NCBI GenBank assembly: GCA_016235915.1
Contig: JACRIC010000100.1
Location: 1 to 6,004, forward strand
Reading direction: 5' to 3'
Length of the DNA: 6,004 nucleotides
Origin: Candidatus Peregrinibacteria bacterium
Lineage (GTDB): Bacteria; Patescibacteriota; Gracilibacteria; UBA1369; JACRIC01
Shown: positions 1 through 6,004 of the stretch, in pieces
Layout: each line of letters opens with the position of its first letter
Numbering within the stretch: the stretch's first letter is position 1
The notes under the pieces: generated by a model
Seen by the model: the letters and a program-made list of their open reading frames with translations, nothing else
What the model was told of the DNA's origin: nothing
Database searches by the model: none
Program-made: the position numbers and the translations under genes

Positions 1-92
1 TCGCGCATTTCGCGGATAGTCGGAGAACAACCGTTTTTCATCTGATATTTTTCAATAAAATCCAGAACCCTCTGTTGTTTTTTCGTAAGCAT
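1..92 (-). CDS. lexA: LexA-type SOS repressor, N-terminal fragment (runs off left edge)
   Basis: Only the first 30 codons lie in the window, starting at the ATG at 92-90. The translation begins MLTKKQQRVLDFIEKY and continues through SPTIREMR. This matches the start of the LexA winged-helix domain: a basic T-K/R-Q-Q stretch, a helix ending L-D-F-I, then S-P-T-I-R-E leading into the recognition helix. The family represses DNA-damage genes and cleaves itself when RecA filaments form. The C-terminal Ser/Lys protease domain would lie outside the window and cannot be checked. No Shine-Dalgarno sequence precedes the ATG. The gene has its own promoter with two dyad operators just upstream, which fits the autoregulation usual for lexA. 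A shorter LexA-like or phage repressor remains possible, because only the DNA-binding end is visible. Confidence 0.82.
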   Translation of the reverse strand, partial: MLTKKQQRVLDFIEKYQMKNGCSPTIREMR

Positions 93-105
93 GGAAGTAA
101 GTTCG

Positions 106-121
106 GTGAATGTACGCTCAC
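106..121. promoter_or_regulatory. Putative LexA operator 2, over the transcription start
   Basis: GTGAATGTACGCTCAC is a second copy of the GTGA-N8-TCAC dyad. It directly abuts the -10 element and covers the expected start site. Its centre is 23 bp from the centre of operator 1, about two helical turns, so both dimers could sit on the same face of the DNA. Two matching dyads in one promoter are much harder to explain by chance than one. Confidence 0.62.
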
Positions 122-151
122 ATTCTAAGTGAGCGAATACTCACCTGTCAA
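122..151 (-). promoter_or_regulatory. lexA promoter, sigma-70 type
   Basis: On the minus strand TTGACA (151-146, a consensus -35) is followed by TAGAAT (127-122) with an 18-bp spacer; TTAGAA (128-123) would give 17 bp. Transcription should begin near 115, leaving a leader of roughly 23 nt before the lexA ATG. The -35 overlaps the stop codon of the upstream nucleotidyltransferase gene (150-148). Assignment is by inspection of the hexamers and spacing. Confidence 0.72.
129..144. promoter_or_regulatory. Putative LexA operator 1, between -35 and -10
   Basis: GTGAGCGAATACTCAC is a dyad with perfect 5-bp arms (GTGAG/CTCAC) around 6 bp. It fills the spacer between the two promoter hexamers, where a bound dimer would block RNA polymerase. 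The 16-bp geometry (4 + 8 + 4) equals that of the E. coli SOS box CTGT-N8-ACAG, but the half-site is GTGA. Assignment to LexA is inferred from position and from the neighbouring gene. Confidence 0.65.
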
Positions 152-885
152 ATTTTTTTTCGAAAAATGATTTGACAAAAATTTGCAAATCTTTGAAATA
201 TCTTGAGTCGTTCACGCTGTTCTTTCTTTTGAAATTCGGGATTGCTGGCTATTCTCTCAAGATATTTTGTAAAAGATGCATAATAGAGTGGTGTTCTTTC
301 TTTCAATTTCATTAAACAAACATCGAATATCATTGGTGAAATCCTGTTGTTTGCCATCGCCTCTCGAATACCATTATCAATATGAGATATGTCCTGTCCC
401 ATTCTGACTTCGGACAGACCGTTCACATACAGAAAATGTGTCAGAATATTTCTGTGATAGCGGCTCATCGAGTCTGTTGTTTCCGACGATAATATCTCTG
501 CGGTCATTTCTAAATGCCTGAATGGAATAGAATGTCCCCAAAAATCGATGGGAATCTCCTGATATTTTTTGAGCAGTCCTTCTTTTAAAATTTTTTCCAC
601 CTCTCCTTGAGTCATATCTCCCAAACATAAACCGATATCGATATCTCCTCCTTCTGTGTAGAGTCCTGATCCAAGCGCACCGCAGAGCGAAATAACCAGT
701 CGCTGACCTTTTTTCCTTTCTTCTTCAAGTATTCGCGAAAACATCGCTCTCATTTCTCTTGTTTCACGCGTCGGGAATTGGTTGCAGAGGCGTTGAAGTC
801 CTACGAGGGCATTCGTCCTTACAAAAAATTCGTGAGTATTTGGTTCAAGTTGTTCGGATTCAAGTGAATCGGGTTTTTCTCTCAT
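148..885 (-). CDS. Nucleotidyltransferase-fold (DNA polymerase beta superfamily) protein, role unknown
   Basis: A 245-residue protein read from the ATG at 885-883. Residues 72-83 show the signature of the polymerase-beta/MNT nucleotidyltransferase superfamily: G72-S73, then GLYTEGG, then D81-I-D83. D114 in IPIDFW is a good candidate for the third metal-binding carboxylate. The family transfers a nucleotide to a protein, RNA, antibiotic or other acceptor; nothing here reveals which. The first 60 residues and the C-terminal half are charged and probably mostly helical, and the tail is strongly basic. No membrane segment or signal peptide is visible. The frame stays open to a TTG at 906, but that codon lies inside the palindromic element, so the ATG is preferred. 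Its stop lies inside the lexA promoter. It could be a modifier of small molecules or a MNT-type antitoxin, but no HEPN toxin partner is seen beside it. Confidence 0.75.
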   Translation of the reverse strand: MREKPDSLESEQLEPNTHEFFVRTNALVGLQRLCNQFPTRETREMRAMFSRILEEERKKGQRLVISLCGALGSGLYTEGGDIDIGLCLGDMTQGEVEKILKEGLLKKYQEIPIDFWGHSIPFRHLEMTAEILSSETTDSMSRYHRNILTHFLYVNGLSEVRMGQDISHIDNGIREAMANNRISPMIFDVCLMKLKERTPLYYASFTKYLERIASNPEFQKKEQRERLKIFQRFANFCQIIFRKKI

Positions 886-892
886 AGTATTT

Positions 893-1051
893 AGGGCTTG
901 TTGCAAGATAACCTACCAATTTTACATGTCGATCCATCCCGTCCTGCAGTGTTGCTCCTCGCTCACATATTCCCGATATGCTCGCTCGTCGCGCCTTGCA
1001 GGACGGGCGTCTCGACACTTAAAATTATCATGTTATTTTGCAACAAGCCCT
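893..1051. mobile_element. MITE-like palindromic element, non-coding
   Basis: The ends form a 20-bp terminal inverted repeat with one mismatch: AGGGCTTGTTGCAAGATAAC at 893-912 and its reverse complement at 1032-1051. Inside, 918-932 matches the complement of 1012-1026 at 13 of 15 positions, and 938-948 (CCCGTCCTGCA) pairs perfectly with 997-1007. The remaining 48-bp centre contains a CATAT/ATATG hairpin (966-980). No credible reading frame crosses it. Such a short element with long terminal repeats fits a MITE mobilised by a transposase elsewhere. The outer G-rich GGCTTGTTG-type end recalls some IS5-family termini, but this is only a resemblance. No clear target-site duplication is seen. An alternative is an intergenic palindrome acting as an RNA hairpin or a bidirectional terminator. 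Confidence 0.6.
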
Positions 1052-1062
1052 TGGGGAACCTC

Positions 1063-1134
1063 TGCTCGCGCCGGGAATCGAACCTGGATTTAAGGTTTAG
1101 GAAACCTCCGTTCTATCCTTTGAACTACGCGAGC
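1063..1134 (-). tRNA. tRNA-Arg, anticodon CCU (reads AGG)
   Basis: The 72-nt sequence folds as a full cloverleaf. The acceptor stem GCTCGCG (1134-1128) pairs perfectly with CGCGAGC (1070-1064), with discriminator A at 1063. The D stem is GTTC/GAAC with a GG-containing loop. The anticodon stem is GAGGT/ACCTT around loop TTCCTAA, giving anticodon CCU at 1101-1099. The variable region has four bases and the T loop is TTCGATT. The T stem CCAGG/CCCGG has an A-C mismatch at its middle pair. CCA is not encoded, so it must be added after transcription. The gene follows the hydrolase gene by 19 bp and may be processed from the same transcript. Confidence 0.95.
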
Positions 1135-1153
1135 ATAGATTTCGCCAATTATT

Positions 1154-1807
1154 TTACCCTATGACAGGCGTCAGCACCACAAAATCCGTATTTTCCTGCG
1201 GCAGATCGGATTTTTTGAGTCGCAACTTTTCCATAGGCACCAGATTCAATTTTCCAACTTCCTTTAAAAACAGCTCGACCGGCGCGATGTCCAAATTCAA
1301 CCCTTCTATTTTATAATGCATCGGAATCACAATCCGCGGATCAATTTGTTCAATAACCTGATGGGCTTTCTTGTGGTCAAGAGAGTACGTTCCGCCGACC
1401 GGAATCAGGAGCACGTCCACTGTCCCGATTGCTTCGATCAGCTCACTCGTCAGTTTATGTCCGAGATCTCCCAGATGGCATACCTTTATTCCTTCGATTT
1501 CAATGGTAAAAATAATGATTTTCCCGCGTTGCTCCGCCTCCGGCCCTTCGCTTTCCGCATAATGAAACGCCTCAATTCCTGAAATGGGAATGCCCGCCAC
1601 TTCATATTCTCCCGGCCAATCGAAAATCTTTGGATTTCCGCTTATTGCTTTGATATTTGAGTGATCTTCATGCGCATGACTCACCGTGACAACATCTGCT
1701 GTCAGATTCGGCAGTTTCAAGCCGATGCCTCCATACGGATCGGTTATAATGGTGGTGTCTTTTGTTTTGAGGCTAAAACAGGCGTGTCCGTGCCAGATAA
1801 TGTCCAT
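1154..1807 (-). CDS. MBL-fold metal-dependent hydrolase
   Basis: A 217-residue cytoplasmic protein of the metallo-beta-lactamase superfamily, close in size and motifs to the small UPF0173-like hydrolases. It opens with the typical strand pattern IIWHGHACFSL and a T-D-P turn (D23). The metal motif HxHxDH is intact as H44-A-H46-E-D48-H49. HLGDLGH at 111-117 supplies D114, the bridging carboxylate. IPMHY at 161-165 supplies H164 near the end of the active site. These residues predict a two-metal hydrolytic site; the substrate is unknown. The start is the ATG at 1807-1805, where family similarity begins immediately, and no Shine-Dalgarno sequence precedes it. The tRNA-Arg gene lies 19 bp downstream and eno is divergent. 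No sign of truncation is seen. Confidence 0.88.
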   Translation of the reverse strand: MDIIWHGHACFSLKTKDTTIITDPYGGIGLKLPNLTADVVTVSHAHEDHSNIKAISGNPKIFDWPGEYEVAGIPISGIEAFHYAESEGPEAEQRGKIIIFTIEIEGIKVCHLGDLGHKLTSELIEAIGTVDVLLIPVGGTYSLDHKKAHQVIEQIDPRIVIPMHYKIEGLNLDIAPVELFLKEVGKLNLVPMEKLRLKKSDLPQENTDFVVLTPVIG

Positions 1808-1839
1808 AGTATTTTATTAAACGGTATGTGTATTTCGCA

Positions 1840-1873
1840 GTGAGATCCTTTGCTCTTGGGGCTCAGGATGACA
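1840..1873. repeat. Degenerate short interspersed palindromic repeat
   Basis: On the minus strand this reads TGTCATCCTGAG, a variable centre, then AAAGGATCTCAC. It resembles the short palindrome of general form TCATCCTGAGC...GAAGGATCTCA that is scattered in many bacterial genomes. The arms ATCCT (1845-1849) and AGGAT (1865-1869) are complementary; the centre has decayed and pairs poorly. The identification rests on memory of the motif, not on a search. Confidence 0.45.
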
Positions 1874-1927
1874 TTGCGGCGATTATTGTAGCGTAAGTGG
1901 AAAAAGAAGGCAAAAATCTAAAATTCA

Positions 1928-3241
<1,314 letters not shown>

Positions 3242-3243
<2 letters not shown>

Positions 3244-3275
3244 CCAAACTTTTTGTCATTCAGTTGGTTTTATCG
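3242..3275 (+). terminator. Weak candidate terminator after eno
   Basis: Just at the eno stop, ACCAA(A)CT pairs with AGTTGGT across an 11-base loop (one bulged A). It is followed by the T-rich stretch TTTTATCGTTTTTT. The stem is short and the T tract broken, so partial read-through into proA is likely. Confidence 0.3.
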
Positions 3276-3306
3276 TTTTTTGCATGAAATTTCAATCTGA
3301 AAAAAT

Positions 3307-4566
3307 ATGAATATGCGAAATCAGGCGCAATCGGCAAAAATGGCTTCGACCCGGCTGGCACTCCTTTCAACCAAAGAAAAAAATCAAGCGCTTCGCACCA
3401 TAGCCGATCGGATTTTGTATGATATGGATGCGATTCTTGAGGCGAATCGCGAAGATATCGCTCGAGGTGAAAAAAAAGGGCTTGGGGCCATGCTTGATCG
3501 GCTGAAACTGGATGAAAAAAGGGTGCGCGATATCGCCAAGGCGGTGCGAAATGTGGCTAATTTGCCAGATCCGGTTGGAGTGATTCTCGAAGATCGCGTT
3601 CTTCCAAATAAGATTCAGCTTCAGCGCGTACGGGTTCCTCTTGGTGTTATTGGCGCTATTATCGAGTCACGGCCGAATGTGACGGTGGATCTCGTGGCGC
3701 TTTGCCTCAAAAGCGGAAATGCGGCTTTCATCAAGGGCGGTTCGGATGCTCTTTTGACAAATCGAGCGCTTATGCGACTGATTCGTGACGCTCTTTCTGA
3801 AACGGTGGTTTCTGAGGATGCGGTGCAATTTCTGGATACTTCGGATCGGTCTGCGGTTTCGGAATTTTTAAAACTTTCGGAGTTTATTGATCTTATGATT
3901 CCTCGCGGAAGTCAGTCTCTGGTAGATTTTGTTGTCAAAAATGCGCTGATGCCGGTTCTTGGAGCTGGTGATGCTGTGGTGCACCTGTATATTGATGAAT
4001 TCGCGGATATGAAAAAAGCTCTCGATTGCGCCGTGAATTCCAAGACAAGGCGGGTTTCTGTGTGCAATGCGCTGGATACTCTGCTGGTTCATAAGGCTGT
4101 TGCGGAACAGTTTTTTCCGCTGATGGCTAAACAGATGCAGAAATTTCATGTCGAAATACGGGCTTGTAAACGGACGATGGTGATTCTTGATGGGAAATAT
4201 GACTGTGAAAAATTACGCGAGGCAAAAGCAAAAGATTTTGATACGGAATTTCTGGATTATATTCTGGCGGTAAAAGTGGTAAGTTCTTTTGATGACGCGC
4301 TTTCGCATATTGCAGAGCACAGCACTCGTCATACCGACGCGATTATTACCGAAGATTCGGCTCTGGCTCAACGATTTCTGCGAGAAGTGGACAGCGCTTG
4401 CGTGTATCAAAATATTTCAACGGCGTTTACTGATGGAGGAGAATTTGGACTGGGCGCGGAAGTGGGTATTGCTACCGGAAAACTGCATGCGCGTGGGCCG
4501 TTTGCGCTCGAGGGACTTACAACCTATAAGTGGATTGCGAGAGGAAAGGGGCAGGTGAGAAAATAG
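3307..4566 (+). CDS. proA: Glutamate-5-semialdehyde dehydrogenase (gamma-glutamyl phosphate reductase)
   Basis: A 419-residue member of the aldehyde dehydrogenase superfamily at the usual ProA length. It reduces gamma-glutamyl phosphate with NADPH to glutamate-5-semialdehyde, the second step of proline synthesis, in the cytoplasm. Visible family blocks in order are the N-terminal QAQSAKMAS, VPLGVIGAIIESRPNVTVD (110-128), CLKSGNA (133-139), IKGGSDALLTNRAL (142-155), LMIPRGSQSLV (196-206), the catalytic block SVCNALDTLLVH with nucleophile C253, EFLDYILAVKVV, and the C-terminal GGEFGLGAEVGI and LHARGPFALEGLTTYKW. In the conserved GVCH segment the Cys is replaced by Val (V225-H226); this is not the catalytic Cys. 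The start could be the ATG at 3307 or the one at 3313. No proB or proC is visible. It lies 18 bp before nnrD, a likely co-transcribed pair. Confidence 0.96.
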   Translation: MNMRNQAQSAKMASTRLALLSTKEKNQALRTIADRILYDMDAILEANREDIARGEKKGLGAMLDRLKLDEKRVRDIAKAVRNVANLPDPVGVILEDRVLPNKIQLQRVRVPLGVIGAIIESRPNVTVDLVALCLKSGNAAFIKGGSDALLTNRALMRLIRDALSETVVSEDAVQFLDTSDRSAVSEFLKLSEFIDLMIPRGSQSLVDFVVKNALMPVLGAGDAVVHLYIDEFADMKKALDCAVNSKTRRVSVCNALDTLLVHKAVAEQFFPLMAKQMQKFHVEIRACKRTMVILDGKYDCEKLREAKAKDFDTEFLDYILAVKVVSSFDDALSHIAEHSTRHTDAIITEDSALAQRFLREVDSACVYQNISTAFTDGGEFGLGAEVGIATGKLHARGPFALEGLTTYKWIARGKGQVRK

Positions 4567-4584
4567 AAAACGTCAATTTATCGC

Positions 4585-5454
4585 ATGATTCAAACCATTA
4601 CCAAAAATTCCATCCGTGATCTTCTTCCTCGCAGAAAAAAAACCTCTCATAAAGGTCAAAACGGTTGTGTCCTTATTATAGGAGGAAGTCGCGATTTTTT
4701 CGGGGCGCCGATTTTGAGCGCGCTTGGGGCGATCCGAACAGGAGCTGATCTCGTCCATCTTTTTGTTCCGGAATGCAATTTTGATGTGAGTCGGTGTTAT
4801 CTTCCTGAATTTATCGTTCATTCTTATTCTGGCGATTATTTTCATGAAGAAGCCGTTTTTCTCGCGCTTTCGCTGATCGATCTCTGCGACAGCGTCGTTA
4901 TCGGGCCGGGAATGACCGATCGTGAGGAAGTTCTCGTGGGGATTTCCATTTTTCTGAAAAAAATTTCCTGTCCCGTGGTGATTGACGCGGATGCTTTGCC
5001 GGTTGTGAAAAATATGTATCTTCACGACAAACAAGCGGTTTTAACGCCTCATGCTGGAGAATTTCAGGAGCTGATTGATAAAAAATTGCCTGACGATATT
5101 GCTTCGCGAGAAAAAATACTGTGTGAATATGCGAGATCGCAGGGAGTAACGGTTCTTTTAAAGGGACATTCTGATTTTATCGCCTCGCGAGAAGGGAAAA
5201 TTGTCGTAAATAAAACAGGAAATCCCGGCATGACGGCTGGAGGAACGGGCGATGTGTTGGCGGGTGTCGTTTCCTCGCTGATTGCTCAAAAAGTTGAACC
5301 ATTTTTCGCGTGTCAAATCGCGGCTTTTCTGGTTGGAACGTCTGGAGATTTTTTGGCGCAAAAAAAATCATATGGATATTTGGCGAGTGAAGTCGCCAAT
5401 ACCATTCCAGAGGTTATTCGAGATATTTTGGCACAAGAACCGAAAATCGCTTGA
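4585..5454 (+). CDS. nnrD: ADP-dependent NAD(P)H-hydrate dehydratase, standalone
   Basis: A 289-residue protein of the YjeF C-terminal / ribokinase-like fold family. It uses ADP to dehydrate the S epimer of hydrated NADH and NADPH, repairing these damaged cofactors. Motifs in order are HKGQNGCVLIIGGS (22-35), GAPILSALGAIRTGADLV (40-57), VVIGPGM (104-110), VIDADAL (132-138), LTPHAGEF (153-160), LLKGHSDFI (191-199), and the catalytic block NPGMTAGGTGDVLAG (213-227) with D223 the expected catalytic residue. ASEVANTIPEVI near the end is also typical. The N-terminal epimerase domain (NnrE) found in the fused E. coli enzyme is absent, so this is the single-domain form. The ATG at 4585 leaves an 18-bp gap after proA. 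Its stop overlaps the -35 of a downstream promoter. Confidence 0.93.
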   Translation: MIQTITKNSIRDLLPRRKKTSHKGQNGCVLIIGGSRDFFGAPILSALGAIRTGADLVHLFVPECNFDVSRCYLPEFIVHSYSGDYFHEEAVFLALSLIDLCDSVVIGPGMTDREEVLVGISIFLKKISCPVVIDADALPVVKNMYLHDKQAVLTPHAGEFQELIDKKLPDDIASREKILCEYARSQGVTVLLKGHSDFIASREGKIVVNKTGNPGMTAGGTGDVLAGVVSSLIAQKVEPFFACQIAAFLVGTSGDFLAQKKSYGYLASEVANTIPEVIRDILAQEPKIA

Positions 5455-5479
5455 CTTTGTTTTATTTTTCATGTATTAT
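5451..5479 (+). promoter_or_regulatory. Sigma-70-type promoter after nnrD
   Basis: TTGACT (5451-5456) and TATTAT (5474-5479) are separated by 17 bp, each one or two bases from consensus. The -35 overlaps the nnrD TGA (5452-5454). Transcription should begin near 5486. No plausible plus-strand protein gene follows, which points to an RNA product. Confidence 0.65.
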
Positions 5480-5485
5480 GATACG

Positions 5486-5780
5486 ATGATCTTTGAAAAT
5501 ACATGGAACTTGGGGCGCGGATGGTGATAAATTTCATTATTTATCGCTAAGCGTGCCTCAAGTTTTGAAGGGCAATAATAAGCTTGGTTGTAAATTTTCC
5601 CAAAAGTTTATGGTCACTGTTCACTCGTTCTCATCGGGCTTGGTGTTGAGAAAGAAGTAACAGACAGATTGTACATGAAGGTAACTTCGTTTACAGGAAG
5701 TTGATTCAGTGATGTTTCAATTCTCACTTTAATCTCTTGTCTGATGCTGAACATGCTCTTTCAAACTTGGGGTTTTTTGT
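5486..5780 (+). ncRNA. Candidate structured non-coding RNA, class unknown
   Basis: About 295 nt downstream of the promoter at 5451-5479, with no supportable plus-strand gene. Hairpins read by eye are as follows. P1 pairs 5507-5519 with 5552-5564 (13 pairs, two G-U). P2 inside it pairs 5524-5532 with 5539-5547 (9 pairs). TTCTCA/TGAGAA pairs 5629-5634 with 5647-5652. The 5670-5680/5685-5695 stem is closed by a GUAA tetraloop (one mismatch). The 5701-5708/5713-5720 stem is closed by GUGA (two U-U mismatches). CAGACA (5661-5666) can pair with TGTCTG (5738-5743), enclosing both tetraloop hairpins. TTTGAAA (5492-5498) can pair with TTTCAAA (5759-5765) to join the ends. A T6 tract (5773-5778) may mark the 3' end. 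I looked for RNase P, tmRNA and SRP RNA signatures and found none. The boundaries are estimates. Confidence 0.5.
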
Positions 5781-5791
5781 TATGCGGTTTT

Positions 5792-5923
5792 TTAATTCAT
5801 CATCGACACTACCACCGAGTTTCGCAAAAACATGAGCAAAATTCCGATAAGAAGACCGACGACCAACCCGACGAAGAAGGCTTTTTTCTTGTGTTTTTTT
5901 CTGCCTTCGTGAGGTTTTTCCAT
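5792..5923 (-). CDS. Single-span membrane microprotein, 43 residues
   Basis: Read from the ATG at 5923-5921 to TAA at 5794-5792. The N-terminus MEKPHEGRKKHKKK is strongly basic and is followed by one hydrophobic helix, AFFVGLVVGLLIGILLMFL (residues 15-33), with a small GxxxG-like GLVVGLLIG face. It ends in a short tail, RNSVVVSMMN. By the positive-inside rule the N-terminus should be cytoplasmic. The clean basic-then-hydrophobic pattern with a stop soon after the helix is unlikely to arise by chance and beats the competing, featureless frame on the same strand. The function is unknown. There is no Shine-Dalgarno sequence. It is convergent with the candidate RNA. Confidence 0.6.
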   Translation of the reverse strand: MEKPHEGRKKHKKKAFFVGLVVGLLIGILLMFLRNSVVVSMMN

Positions 5924-6004
5924 TGGTGGATTTTAAATATGGCGTAAATCTATGATTTATTCTACTATTTTTTTGCTGTATTGCTACTGTTTTTTTCATG
6001 ACAA

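Noticed and set aside
898..1164. An 88-codon plus-strand frame
   Set aside because: It crosses the palindromic element and the antisense of the tRNA and has no protein-like features.
1808..1860. A promoter for the MBL hydrolase on the minus strand
   Set aside because: The region just upstream is AT-rich (for example TAATAAAAT) but no -35/-10 pair with acceptable spacing stands out.
5486..5780. tmRNA, RNase P RNA or SRP RNA
   Set aside because: There is no tRNA-like T arm or tag reading frame, no GAGGAAAGTCC or ACAGAA block of RNase P, and no GGAA-type SRP tip with AGCAG, so none of these families is supported.
5744..5947. A 67-codon plus-strand frame with hydrophobic stretches
   Set aside because: It is the antisense of the microprotein gene; poly-T runs give it Phe-rich, artefactual hydrophobicity.
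5724..5999. A 91-codon minus-strand frame overlapping the microprotein
   Set aside because: It is basic and featureless, runs into the candidate RNA, and a shorter frame in the same place gives a clean lysine-rich plus transmembrane pattern.
5924..6004. Promoter for the microprotein gene using TTGTCA at the window edge
   Set aside because: The best-placed -10 candidates (ATACAG and neighbours) are poor, and the window ends there.

Overview
The window looks like a piece of a bacterial chromosome with housekeeping content. It encodes a LexA-type repressor, an arginine tRNA, enolase, ProA and an NAD(P)HX dehydratase. TGA, TAA and TAG all serve as stops, so the standard bacterial code fits. None of the seven proposed start codons has a recognisable Shine-Dalgarno sequence upstream. 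Weak Shine-Dalgarno use, small standalone enzymes, tight packing and AT-rich spacers would fit a streamlined lineage such as the Patescibacteria (CPR). That placement is an inference from style; no marker gene here proves it.

Left part (1-1134), all on the minus strand. Reading along that strand there is a tRNA-Arg(CCU), a 159-bp palindromic element without a gene (893-1051) that looks like a MITE, a nucleotidyltransferase-fold protein of unknown role, and then the first 30 codons of a lexA gene that runs off the left edge. The lexA promoter is unusually readable. Its -35 hexamer overlaps the nucleotidyltransferase stop codon. Two 16-bp dyads of the form GTGA-N8-TCAC occupy the -35/-10 spacer and the expected transcription start, which is the arrangement expected for LexA autorepression through an uncommon operator sequence.

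Middle (1154-5454). A metallo-beta-lactamase-fold hydrolase lies on the minus strand, 19 bp ahead of the tRNA. A 161-bp divergent spacer follows, holding a degenerate copy of a short interspersed palindrome and an extended -10 promoter. On the plus strand come eno (glycolysis), proA (proline synthesis) and nnrD (repair of hydrated NAD(P)H). proA and nnrD are 18 bp apart and probably share a transcript. eno may be separated from them by a weak terminator. The three enzymes do not form a known pathway.

Right part (5455-6004). A good sigma-70-type promoter (TTGACT-N17-TATTAT) overlaps the nnrD stop and fires into about 300 bp with no convincing protein gene. This stretch holds several hairpins, one capped by GUAA and one by GUGA, a 9-nt repeat that allows two mutually exclusive pairings, and a T6 tract at the end. 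I read it as a candidate structured non-coding RNA of a class I do not recognise. Convergent to it on the minus strand is a 43-codon gene for a single-span membrane microprotein.
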